A DNA stretch of 64,000 nucleotides from Vagococcus xieshaowenii (GTDB lineage Bacteria > Bacillota > Bacilli > Lactobacillales > Vagococcaceae): positions 201,001-265,000 of the forward strand of contig NZ_CP038865.1 of assembly GCF_004792515.1 (NCBI RefSeq), read 5' to 3'. The notes below the pieces were generated by a model. The model ran no database searches, was not told the origin of the DNA, and saw only the letters and a list, made by a program, of their open reading frames with translations. Of the stretch, positions 18,519 to 26,973 are shown piece after piece; the stretch's first letter is position 1, and each line of letters begins with the position of its first letter. The position numbers and the translations under genes are program-made.

Positions 18519-19790
18519 ATGTTTAAACAATGGAAAAATGTAGATATTAAAAAGGAACTCTTTGGTGGCTTGACGTCATTTTTTGCAATCTCTTATGTCA
18601 TTATTGTCAATTCGATGATTTTGTCTGAGGCAGGTTTACCACCTGAGTTGAGTGTGTTTGGTACGATTTTTATTTCGGTGATAGGATGTTTGTTAATTGG
18701 TTTACTTGGAGATGTACCGATTATTTTGACAACTGGAATGGGGGTCAATTCATTTGTCACCTATAATTTAGTGATGGATATGAAGATGAGTTGGCAAGAA
18801 GCGCTAGCTATCAGTTTTATGGCAAGTATTATTTGTTTGATTGTCGCTGTCACTCCGTTAATTGATAAAATGAACGATTCGATTCCAGAAAGCTTAAAAC
18901 ACGGGATTACGTCTGGGATAGGGTTATTTTTAGTGCTTGTTGGTTTAGAAAATGGGAAAATTATTGTTCGTGGTGAACAAACCTTCATGGAATTGAATTC
19001 ATTTACGAACCCTGATATGTTGTTAACGCTGGGAGCACTTGTTCTGACGTTGTTTTTATTTTTGAAAAATGTTCAAGGTAGTTTTTTTATTGGGATTATT
19101 ATTATGACAATTATTGCTAATTTACTTGGATTAGTGGATGTTGGACAAAATAACTTCAGTTTGTCTGCTATAAAAGATTATCCAGATGTTGTAGCAAAAT
19201 TAGATTTTTCTAGTCTATTTAGCATCAAATTTTTACTGGGGACTTTTTCATTAGCGATGATTTTGATTTTTGAATCACTTGGATTGATGAATGGCTTACT
19301 ACCGGGGTTAAGTAAAGAACGCTTTAAGAAAGCATCTATCATTAATGCTGGTGTGATGATGTTTTCTAGTATACTAGGGACAAGCCCAACGATTCCGGCA
19401 GCTGAAAGTTCAACAGGTATTCAAGAAGGTGCTAAAAGAGGGCTATCTTCTGTAGTGGCAGGTGTTCTATTCTTTGTGAGTATCTTTTTGATTCCTGTCT
19501 TATCATATATTCCGAGTTCCGCATTGGCACCCGTTATTATTATTACCGGTTGTTTGATGATGAGTAATATCCAACACATTGATTTAGAAGATTTTTCAGA
19601 TTGGTTCTCACCATTTCTAATGATTGTGATGATGGGCTTTTCAATGAGTATTTCATCAGGTTTGGCATTTGGATTTGTTGCGTATCCGTTAGTTAAACTG
19701 TTTTCAGGAAAACGAAAAGAATTAACCCCAACGGTTTGTATTATTTCATTTCTTTTCTTTTGTTATTTGTTAGCAAAAGTTTGGATTTAA
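18519..19790 (+). CDS. NCS2 family purine (hypoxanthine/guanine) permease
   Basis: A 423-residue proton-coupled nucleobase permease with about 12 membrane segments. Motifs of the AzgA-like NCS2 branch include GGLTSFFAISYVIIVN near the N-terminus, TGMGVNSF, GITSGIGLFLVLVGLENG and the ESSTGIQEGAKRGLSSVVAG loop. That branch includes PbuG and PbuO of Bacillus. The substrate, probably guanine or hypoxanthine, is inferred from the family. AAAGGAGAAAAGG precedes the ATG. A leader terminator suggests regulated readthrough, but the conserved purine riboswitch core is absent. Confidence 0.88.
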   Translation: MFKQWKNVDIKKELFGGLTSFFAISYVIIVNSMILSEAGLPPELSVFGTIFISVIGCLLIGLLGDVPIILTTGMGVNSFVTYNLVMDMKMSWQEALAISFMASIICLIVAVTPLIDKMNDSIPESLKHGITSGIGLFLVLVGLENGKIIVRGEQTFMELNSFTNPDMLLTLGALVLTLFLFLKNVQGSFFIGIIIMTIIANLLGLVDVGQNNFSLSAIKDYPDVVAKLDFSSLFSIKFLLGTFSLAMILIFESLGLMNGLLPGLSKERFKKASIINAGVMMFSSILGTSPTIPAAESSTGIQEGAKRGLSSVVAGVLFFVSIFLIPVLSYIPSSALAPVIIITGCLMMSNIQHIDLEDFSDWFSPFLMIVMMGFSMSISSGLAFGFVAYPLVKLFSGKRKELTPTVCIISFLFFCYLLAKVWI

Positions 19791-19802
19791 GAGGAATATG
19801 TA

Positions 19803-19837
19803 AGAGAGTTAACATTGATGTTAGCTCTCTTTTTTTG
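19803..19837 (+). terminator. Intrinsic terminator after the purine permease
   Basis: AGAGAGTTAACA pairs with TGTTAGCTCTCT (one wobble) around a TTGA loop and is followed by seven T. Confidence 0.88.
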
Positions 19838-19862
19838 CGTATTATTTCATGAGGTGATGAAG

Positions 19863-20999
19863 ATGCTAGTAGCGGAAATGGCGGATGGTCGTATTATTAA
19901 TATTATAGAAGAGACACGTGACACTTTATTACATAAAAGAGGGAATAAGTATTATTGTCCTGTGTGCCATAAGGAAATGATCATCAAAATAGGCGCAATT
20001 AAACAGGCTCATTTTGCCCACAAGCATCTTTATGAATGCCAAGGAGTAAATGAACCGGAAACAGTGGAGCATATTAGAGGCAAGGCGTTATTATACAGGT
20101 GGGCAATTCAGAAGGGACTTAATGTTCAGCTAGAATATCCCATGCCTCAGATTGATCAACGACCAGATGTCTGGATGGAGGATAGACTAGCAGTTGAATT
20201 TCAATGTAGCCCATTAAGTATCGAGCGATTGAGAGAGCGTAATGAGGGTTATGCTTCTATAGGGAAGGTGTGCTGGTTGTTGGGTAAGCAGTTGTCTATC
20301 AAAGAGAAAATCACCAACTTACAGCGCGCGTTTATTAAGTGGCACCCATCTTGGGGGAATTATTTAATTTATTTAGATACAGAACAAGAAAACATTAAGC
20401 TACTATATCACATACAAGAATTTGTTTTTACTCACGAAGTCTTTTTTTCAGAGTTAAATCTAACACCAGACGAGTTATTGTTGTTTATGTTGGACGGTAA
20501 ATATCATCGTCAGTTATTTCATCAGTGGCGGTATTCACTAAAGGAGATCTATCTTGATCAAGCACATACGATTAAGCGGGCTTTATTTAGTCGTAAGAAA
20601 GAAGTGATGGCTATTCAACGTTTGTTGTATTTAGAGGGGTATCATTTAAGTGCCCTGCATCCGATGATTTTATTGCCAAGCTTGGTATCGGACACATCAT
20701 TTGATAATGAGATTATACACCGAATTAAGTTTATAAAACAGATTGCCACGCAACCTATTATTACCAAAGAAGAACTACGATTGTATTGTCATGAGTTGTC
20801 ACAAGAGAGTCAAATGAAATTTAGAGAATGGTTGCGTTTATTAGTCGAAGTCTCATTGTTGAAGATAGAGTCTCATCAATTGAGAGTCATACAACCAATA
20901 AATATCATGATGACAGAGGAAGAAATTCAATTATTTGTTGAAAAAAATTTAAATAATAGGGTGTTTGTTAGTCGATTGCCTCATAATGTGGTATCATAA
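19863..20999 (+). CDS. coiA: Competence protein CoiA
   Basis: CoiA is needed for transformation in streptococci and related bacteria, acting after DNA uptake in recombination. The 378 residues show an N-terminal zinc-ribbon-like region (CPVC 32-35, HFAHK 50-54) and a PD-(D/E)xK nuclease-like core (Asp102, Glu112, Gln114 in RPDVWMEDRLAVEFQ). A long C-terminal helical region follows. The start at 19863 is chosen because GAGGTG lies six bases upstream; more upstream ATGs fall in or near the preceding terminator. It is followed by pepF, the order found in many Lactobacillales. Confidence 0.92.
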   Translation: MLVAEMADGRIINIIEETRDTLLHKRGNKYYCPVCHKEMIIKIGAIKQAHFAHKHLYECQGVNEPETVEHIRGKALLYRWAIQKGLNVQLEYPMPQIDQRPDVWMEDRLAVEFQCSPLSIERLRERNEGYASIGKVCWLLGKQLSIKEKITNLQRAFIKWHPSWGNYLIYLDTEQENIKLLYHIQEFVFTHEVFFSELNLTPDELLLFMLDGKYHRQLFHQWRYSLKEIYLDQAHTIKRALFSRKKEVMAIQRLLYLEGYHLSALHPMILLPSLVSDTSFDNEIIHRIKFIKQIATQPIITKEELRLYCHELSQESQMKFREWLRLLVEVSLLKIESHQLRVIQPINIMMTEEEIQLFVEKNLNNRVFVSRLPHNVVS

Positions 21000-21034
21000 T
21001 TATTATCATATAGTGAGAGAGGAATGAGAATTAA

Positions 21035-22846
21035 ATGAGTGAACCGAAACGATTACCAAAACGCGAGGAATTAGATGAAGCGTTGACATGGGACTTAACG
21101 AAAATTTTTGCAACAGATGAGGATTTTGAAGCAAGCTATACGGCTTTTGAGAAAAAAATCCCTGAAGTGAAACAATATCAAGGCACATTAAAAGAAGGAG
21201 CAGGCCAATTTTTAGCGGCTATTGAAGCAACCTTAGAACTGACACGTGAATTGGAAACAATGTATGTATACACAAGTATGAAGAACGACCAAGACACAGC
21301 GAACACCAAATATCAAGGGATGTCTGGTAAAATGAGTGGCTTGGTAGCTAAAGCTTCAGAAGCTATTTCATGGTTTGAACCTGAAATGTTACAATTAACA
21401 GATGAAGAAATCTGGGCTTACGTTGAAGAAGAACCAAAACTTGAAGTGTACCGTCAAATGATTAAATCAACTTTAGCAGAACGTGCGCATGTTTTATCAG
21501 AAAAAGAAGAAGCATTGTTAGCGGGTGCAGGTGAGATTTTTGGTACAGCAGGGGATACGTTTGCTATTTTAAATAATGCGGATTTGAAATTTCCGATTAT
21601 TGAAGGTGAAGAAGGCGAAGCTATTCAGTTATCGCATGGTGTTTATGGTCAATTAATGGAAAGTGTGAAGCCTGAAGTCCGTGAAGCGGCATTTAAAGGT
21701 TTATACAGTGTATACGAGCAATTCCAACACACGTTTGCGACGACTTTATCAAGTAATGTTAAAGTACATAACTATAAAGCAAAAGCACGTAACTATCCAT
21801 CTGCTCGTGCAGCAGCTTTAGCAGGCAATCATATTCCAGAAAGCGTATATGATACGTTAATCGAGGTTGTACATAAACACTTACCATTATTACATCGCTA
21901 TGTTGCGTTACGTAAAAAAATGATGGGTGTCGATGAGTTACATATGTATGATATGTATACGCCTATTTTAGGAGATGCCCCTATTCGTTATACTTATGAA
22001 GAATCGGTTGAAAAATCAAAAGAAGCGTTAAAACCATTAGGTGAAGAATATGGTAAAGTAGTAGAAGAAGCTTATACGAATCGCTGGGTTGATGTAGTTG
22101 AAAATCAAGGGAAACGTAGTGGTGCGTATTCTTCAGGCGCCTACGATACTGCACCTTACATTTTAATGAACTGGCACGATAGTTTGGATCAACTATATAC
22201 ATTGGTTCATGAAATGGGGCATAGTGTGCATAGTTATTTCACACGCAGTAATCAACCGTATGTTTATGGAGACTATTCAATTTTCTTAGCGGAAATTGCG
22301 TCAACAACCAATGAAAATATCTTAACAGAGCACTTATTAGCCACTGAAACAGATCCTAAAGTCCGTGCCTTCATCTTGAATCGTTACCTAGATGGTTTCA
22401 AAGGAACCGTTTTCCGTCAAACACAGTTTGCAGAATTTGAACACTTTATTCATGTAGAAGATGCTAAAGGAACACCATTAACAAGTGAATTCTTAAGTGA
22501 TTATTATGCGAATTTAAATGCTAATTATTATGGACCAGCTGTAGAAAAAGATGCAGAAATTGCGCTAGAGTGGTCTCGTATTCCTCATTTTTACTATAAT
22601 TACTATGTTTACCAATACTCAACAGGTTTTGCGGCAGCATCAGCGTTAGCTGCTAAAATTGTGGTTGGTGAAGAAGGTGCCTTAGATAACTATCTAACTT
22701 ATCTAAAAGCTGGACGTAGTGATTATCCAATTGATATCATGAAAAAAGCCGGTGTTGATATGACACAAGCCAATTATTTAGAAGATGCTATGAAAGTATT
22801 TGAAACAAGATTAAACGAATTTGAAGCGTTAATCGATCAATTATAA
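21035..22846 (+). CDS. pepF: Oligoendopeptidase F
   Basis: A cytoplasmic M3-family zinc metallopeptidase that cleaves medium-length peptides, for example those imported by Opp. The 603 residues match the family length. The HExxH motif is at His392-Glu393 to His396 (VHEMGHSVHS), with the downstream FLAEIASTTNE stretch supplying the third ligand. GAGAGGAATGAG lies upstream. An oligopeptide ABC transporter operon lies just downstream on the other strand, a functional though not transcriptional link. Confidence 0.97.
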   Translation: MSEPKRLPKREELDEALTWDLTKIFATDEDFEASYTAFEKKIPEVKQYQGTLKEGAGQFLAAIEATLELTRELETMYVYTSMKNDQDTANTKYQGMSGKMSGLVAKASEAISWFEPEMLQLTDEEIWAYVEEEPKLEVYRQMIKSTLAERAHVLSEKEEALLAGAGEIFGTAGDTFAILNNADLKFPIIEGEEGEAIQLSHGVYGQLMESVKPEVREAAFKGLYSVYEQFQHTFATTLSSNVKVHNYKAKARNYPSARAAALAGNHIPESVYDTLIEVVHKHLPLLHRYVALRKKMMGVDELHMYDMYTPILGDAPIRYTYEESVEKSKEALKPLGEEYGKVVEEAYTNRWVDVVENQGKRSGAYSSGAYDTAPYILMNWHDSLDQLYTLVHEMGHSVHSYFTRSNQPYVYGDYSIFLAEIASTTNENILTEHLLATETDPKVRAFILNRYLDGFKGTVFRQTQFAEFEHFIHVEDAKGTPLTSEFLSDYYANLNANYYGPAVEKDAEIALEWSRIPHFYYNYYVYQYSTGFAAASALAAKIVVGEEGALDNYLTYLKAGRSDYPIDIMKKAGVDMTQANYLEDAMKVFETRLNEFEALIDQL

Positions 22847-22880
22847 TCATAGACTATAACCAATTCATCATCCCGTGATG

Positions 22881-22922
22881 AAAAATAAGAGCGATGCCTT
22901 TTTATGGCATCGCTCTTGTTTT
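22881..22922 (+). terminator. Bidirectional terminator between pepF and the osmC gene
   Basis: AAGAGCGATGCC pairs perfectly with GGCATCGCTCTT; a T-rich tail follows and an A-rich stretch precedes, so it can serve both convergent genes. Confidence 0.88.
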
Positions 22923-22926
22923 TTGT

Positions 22927-23319
22927 TTAAATAAAATCAACGAGTTCTTCAATTGTAATAGTCGGATTTAATGATTGGATGACGGGACAATGTTTTGATA
23001 CCAAGCGTAAGGCACGTGTGGCACGGTCTTGTAAGTCTTCTTCAATGGTCACATGAAAGGTCATGCTAATAGAAGAAATTGGATTAGGAGCATGTTCCAT
23101 GTCTCGTTCATAATTAATGGTTACTTTGTGGAACGTATAGGGGATTTTTGAGTTTTCCAAAACGCTTTGGTAAACATAAGCCCCACAAGCTCCAGTCGCT
23201 GCGACTAAACTTTGTACAGGTGAATAGCCTTCTTCACGTAGTAACACCCAATTACCTTGTGCTAAAGGTAATTCCATTCCTTTAGTTCCTTGTACTAACT
23301 CTAATGTTTCTTGACTCAT
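22927..23319 (-). CDS. OsmC/Ohr family protein
   Basis: A 130-residue protein of the OsmC superfamily, thiol peroxidases that detoxify organic hydroperoxides. It has the family shape, with GYSPVQSLVAATGACGAYVYQSVLE holding the first Cys (in GACG) on the long helix. The second, CxV Cys, is in SKHCPVIQSL. Both redox cysteines are therefore present. It is the last gene of the opp operon: its ATG directly abuts the oppF stop and its GGAGG site lies inside oppF. The reason for linking a peroxidase to peptide uptake is unclear. Confidence 0.85.
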   Translation of the reverse strand: MSQETLELVQGTKGMELPLAQGNWVLLREEGYSPVQSLVAATGACGAYVYQSVLENSKIPYTFHKVTINYERDMEHAPNPISSISMTFHVTIEEDLQDRATRALRLVSKHCPVIQSLNPTITIEELVDFI

Positions 23320-24222
23320 TTAGATATCCTCCTTTAAAACAAAGTGTTCCGGACTGACTTCGGTCCAGTAACCTTCGTTTGAAATGTTTGTATTTGATAA
23401 TGCAGGTGATGTTTGGTTAAATGCCTGACTAGCCAAGGCAGGATCTGCTACAGGAATTGCTGATAGTAGTTTTTTTGTATAGGCATGCTGTGGCTGTTCA
23501 AATAGTTTATCAGTTGGTCCTAATTCTACCAATTTACCTAAATACATAACAGCGATTCGATCTGAAATATAGCGAACCATGGATAAATCATGTGAGATAA
23601 AGAGATACGTTAAGCCTAGTGACGCTTGTAACTCAACGAGCAAATTAATGATTTGAGCTTGAATCGATACGTCAAGAGCTGAAATAGGTTCATCACACAA
23701 AATAAAGTCAGGGTTCATTACCACGGCACGTGCAATCCCGATACGTTGACGTTGCCCACCGCTAAACTCGCGTGGATATTTATGAATTGCGTCACCTTCA
23801 ATTCCTACTTTGTTTAGCATCTCAAGGGCACGTTGATGCGCTTCTTGCTTGTCATAGTGTAAACTTAGCGGTTCGATGACTTGTTCGATAGCAGTTCTTT
23901 TTGGGTTAAGGGATGCATAAGGATCTTGAAAAATAATTTGCATGCGTTGTTGAATTTCACGTTTATCTTTGGCATTCAGATTAGTAATATCAATGCCATC
24001 AAAGAAGATTTTTCCACCCGTTGCGTGTTCTAGTTGTAAAATAGTTCGTCCTAATGTGGTTTTACCACTACCAGATTCACCTACTAGGCCTAATGTTTCA
24101 CCTTTTTTTATGGTAAACGATACATCATCAACTGCTTTAAGTGTTTCAGTGACACGTCCCAACGTTTTTTTTATTGGAAAATGTTTACTTACTGATTCTA
24201 AGCGAATTAATTCATTAGTCAT
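23320..24222 (-). CDS. oppF: Oligopeptide ABC transporter ATP-binding protein (OppF-like)
   Basis: A cytoplasmic ATPase subunit of a peptide importer. The 300 residues carry Walker A (GESGSGKTT, 48-56), the signature FSGGQRQRIGIARA, Walker B (FILCDEPISALD) and the H-loop (FISHDLSMV). The C-terminal oligopeptide/dipeptide extension is present. It pairs with the OppD-like protein, whose gene overlaps its start by eight bases, implying translational coupling. AAAGGAGG precedes the ATG. Confidence 0.94.
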   Translation of the reverse strand: MTNELIRLESVSKHFPIKKTLGRVTETLKAVDDVSFTIKKGETLGLVGESGSGKTTLGRTILQLEHATGGKIFFDGIDITNLNAKDKREIQQRMQIIFQDPYASLNPKRTAIEQVIEPLSLHYDKQEAHQRALEMLNKVGIEGDAIHKYPREFSGGQRQRIGIARAVVMNPDFILCDEPISALDVSIQAQIINLLVELQASLGLTYLFISHDLSMVRYISDRIAVMYLGKLVELGPTDKLFEQPQHAYTKKLLSAIPVADPALASQAFNQTSPALSNTNISNEGYWTEVSPEHFVLKEDI

Positions 24223-25108
24223 AAGCTACCTCCTTTGTTAACGCTAAATAGCGATGCGTTGGGCTTACTTTTTTGAAAGTATGCTCATGTTGCATGAACG
24301 CCTGTAATGCTTGGTGGTTAATAGCGTAAAGTTTGTCTGATTTATCACCTGTAGGAATGGCTTTTAATAATTCTTTTGTATAGAGATGTTGAGGATTAGC
24401 GAAGACTTCTTCGGTTAGCCCTTCTTCTACAATTTTTCCTTGATACATTACTTTTATTTCGTCACACATACTAGCAATAATACCAAAATCATGACTCACT
24501 AATACCATAGAAAGGGATTCTTCTTTTTGAATCTGTTTGATTAAGGTCAATATTTGGGCTTGAATTGTAACGTCAAGGGCAGTGGTCGGTTCGTCCGCAA
24601 TTAATAATTCTGGTTTAGCCAGAAGAGCCATTGCAATCATCACACGTTGACGCATACCACCAGATAATTCGTGTGGGTATTGTTTCAAACGTTTCGCTGG
24701 ATAAGTAATTCCTACTTTTTCTAGTTCAGCTTCAGCAAGTTTTAGTGCTTGTCTTTTTGACATGTGCTGGAAACGTTGGATGACTTCGACTAAATGATAG
24801 CCAATCGTGCGTAATGGATTAAGAGCAGTCATAGGGTCTTGGAATATCATAGAAGCAGGTAGTCGCTTGTGAAAGTCAACGGGTTCTTCATTAAATCTGA
24901 AAGAAGCCATATGAGCGTCTAAACTTTCTGGTAAAATCGACATGATAGCTTTCATTGTTAAACTTTTACCACTACCAGATTCACCCACTACACCAGTGAT
25001 TTTCCCTTTGGTAATAGTTAAATCAATTCCATGAATCAATTCGGTAGGTGGTTGGTTCTTTTTATGTGTCTGAATGGTTAAATTTTTGATGGTTATAATC
25101 TTTGACAT
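24215..25108 (-). CDS. oppD: Oligopeptide ABC transporter ATP-binding protein (OppD-like)
   Basis: The second ATPase of the importer, 297 residues. It carries Walker A (GESGSGKS, 42-49), the signature LSGGMRQRVMIAMA, Walker B (LLIADEPTTALD) and the H-loop (LVSHDFGII). It starts three bases after the oppC stop and ends inside the start of oppF. D and F subunits in this class form an ATPase heterodimer. Confidence 0.94.
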   Translation of the reverse strand: MSKIITIKNLTIQTHKKNQPPTELIHGIDLTITKGKITGVVGESGSGKSLTMKAIMSILPESLDAHMASFRFNEEPVDFHKRLPASMIFQDPMTALNPLRTIGYHLVEVIQRFQHMSKRQALKLAEAELEKVGITYPAKRLKQYPHELSGGMRQRVMIAMALLAKPELLIADEPTTALDVTIQAQILTLIKQIQKEESLSMVLVSHDFGIIASMCDEIKVMYQGKIVEEGLTEEVFANPQHLYTKELLKAIPTGDKSDKLYAINHQALQAFMQHEHTFKKVSPTHRYLALTKEVAYD

Positions 25109-25111
25109 TAT

Positions 25112-25945
25112 TTAAGCCTCCTCAACTGAAGCAATGTCGCGTAAGAAATTGCCTAATGTGTTAAATGAATAAACGGTAAAGATAATAAATAGTCCTGGAA
25201 GAACGGCCATATGTGGTGCTCGTTGCAAACTACTTTGTGCATTTTGAAGCAAACTTCCCCAAGAAGCCATGGGTTGTTGAATCCCAACGCCTAGGAAACT
25301 TAACGCTGATTCTGTCATAATAGCACCTGAAATGTTCATAGTAGCCGCGATAATTAATGTGGGTAATACATTAGGAAGAATATGTCGCGTGATAATTGTT
25401 AAGGGTTTAATACCAATAAAATTAGAGTAGACTACATATTCACGTTCCTTGGCTGATAATGTTTCGGCTCGTACTAAACGGGCAGTAGACATCCATGAGA
25501 AACAACCGATAACAATAATGATGGTAATTAATCCTGGTTTCATAAAGACACTTAGCACGATGACGAGAACCATCCAAGGAATACTTGAAAGAACATCCAC
25601 AATACGCATGAAGACACCATCAACTATTCCACCAAAATAGCCTGATACTAAGCCAATCACTGTTCCAATAAAGGTCGAAGCAATCATGGCTAATATACCG
25701 ACTAATAAAGAAATACGTCCACCATGAACTACACGAATAAAGTAGTCACGACCCACTTCATCTGTTCCGAATAAATGCGCTAAACTAGGCATAGCTGACA
25801 TGTTGCTAACGTCTGTTTTGTTGGGGTCGATAGGAATAAATGGCGCTGCCAAACTCAACATAATAAGAAAGGTAAGAAAGCCAATAGCTAACCAATAGGT
25901 CGGCGTGTTTGTTAGAACTTTTTTGATTCGTTTAAGAGTGATCAT
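25112..25945 (-). CDS. oppC: Oligopeptide ABC transporter permease (OppC-like)
   Basis: A 277-residue permease with about six membrane segments: one N-terminal segment, then the OppC N-domain pattern HLFGTDEVGRDYFIRVVHGGRISL and the BPD_transp_1 domain. The ATPase-contacting EAA-like loop is visible (ALSFLGVGIQQPMASWG region). Its ATG overlaps the oppB stop in a TAATG junction, so translation is coupled. Confidence 0.93.
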   Translation of the reverse strand: MITLKRIKKVLTNTPTYWLAIGFLTFLIMLSLAAPFIPIDPNKTDVSNMSAMPSLAHLFGTDEVGRDYFIRVVHGGRISLLVGILAMIASTFIGTVIGLVSGYFGGIVDGVFMRIVDVLSSIPWMVLVIVLSVFMKPGLITIIIVIGCFSWMSTARLVRAETLSAKEREYVVYSNFIGIKPLTIITRHILPNVLPTLIIAATMNISGAIMTESALSFLGVGIQQPMASWGSLLQNAQSSLQRAPHMAVLPGLFIIFTVYSFNTLGNFLRDIASVEEA

Positions 25946-26907
25946 TAGTTAGTACCTCCTGCTTGACGAATACGAGGGTCCACTAAACGATAAAGAACAT
26001 CGGATAGAAGGTTTCCTAAAATAACTAGCGTTGCGGATAACAACATAATCGCCATAATAACGGGATAATCTAACGCCTTCGTTGCGCTCATCATATAAGG
26101 TCCCACACCAGGCCAACCAAAAATACTTTCAGAAATAATCGCGCCTGTTACTAACATAGGTAGAGCTTGGCCAATTTGTGTAACGACAGGAATTAAGACA
26201 TTTCGACTAATATGTTTCATAAAAATCTCTCTTTTTGTTGAACCAAATGCTTGTTGCACTATGACGTAGTCTTCATTTAACTGAGAAATTGCAGAATTAC
26301 GAATATAGCGTGTTAAATCTGGGAAGAACGCAACGGTTAGAACTAAATAGGGCATAAAGAAGTGTTTTAAAAAATCTCCGACTGTTGGTGTCTGTCCAAT
26401 GGTATTCATTCCAATAATTGGGAAAAGATTCAATTTGTATCCTAAGAAATAAATTAAAATCATCGCAAACCAAAAAGTAGGGGTAGCAATCCCGATAGAG
26501 CAAATGCCATCGATAAGTTTGTCTAGCCATTTCCCTTTATTAGCGGCAGCAAGAAGTCCAAATATCATGGATAATACTAACGCTGTTAAATAAGCAGGAA
26601 TGATAAGTTTCATCGTATTAGGAATACGTGTAGCTAATTCAGCGGAAATACTTTGTTGGTTAAGCAAGGAATACCCCATGTTTCCTTTCAAAAGTTCACT
26701 TAACCATTTCACATATTGGACTAAAAAGGGTTGATCTAATCCATACCGTTGCTTCATCAATTCAACCGTTTCAACGGACATATTAGGCGTGACAATTGCA
26801 TCAATCGCATCATACGGAGCTAGATGAATCAAAAAGAAAACGATAAATGAAATCACAAATAATAGCGGAATCAATTGCAATAATCGTTTGATAATATATT
26901 TAATCAT
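25945..26907 (-). CDS. oppB: Oligopeptide ABC transporter permease (OppB-like)
   Basis: A 320-residue permease typical of OppB/DppB. The N-terminal motif IIKRLLQLIPLLFVISFIVFFLIHLAP is followed by the RYGLDQPFLVQYVKWL segment and six membrane helices. GLLAAANKG marks the DppB branch. GAAAGGAG precedes the ATG. A terminator hairpin separates it from the upstream binding-protein gene. Confidence 0.93.
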   Translation of the reverse strand: MIKYIIKRLLQLIPLLFVISFIVFFLIHLAPYDAIDAIVTPNMSVETVELMKQRYGLDQPFLVQYVKWLSELLKGNMGYSLLNQQSISAELATRIPNTMKLIIPAYLTALVLSMIFGLLAAANKGKWLDKLIDGICSIGIATPTFWFAMILIYFLGYKLNLFPIIGMNTIGQTPTVGDFLKHFFMPYLVLTVAFFPDLTRYIRNSAISQLNEDYVIVQQAFGSTKREIFMKHISRNVLIPVVTQIGQALPMLVTGAIISESIFGWPGVGPYMMSATKALDYPVIMAIMLLSATLVILGNLLSDVLYRLVDPRIRQAGGTN

Positions 26908-26930
26908 GTGGAACTCCTTTCAAATGAAAA

Positions 26931-26962
26931 AACAGCACAATAATCAGGATTATTGTGCTGTT
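26931..26962 (-). terminator. Intercistronic terminator between the binding protein and oppB genes
   Basis: A near-perfect 14-15-pair inverted repeat (AACAGCACAATAAT with ATTATTGTGCTGTT). On the minus strand it is followed by T6, only 12 bases after the oppA stop. Partial readthrough would give more binding protein than permease, a common arrangement. Confidence 0.85.
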
Positions 26963-26973
26963 AATCGAACTCA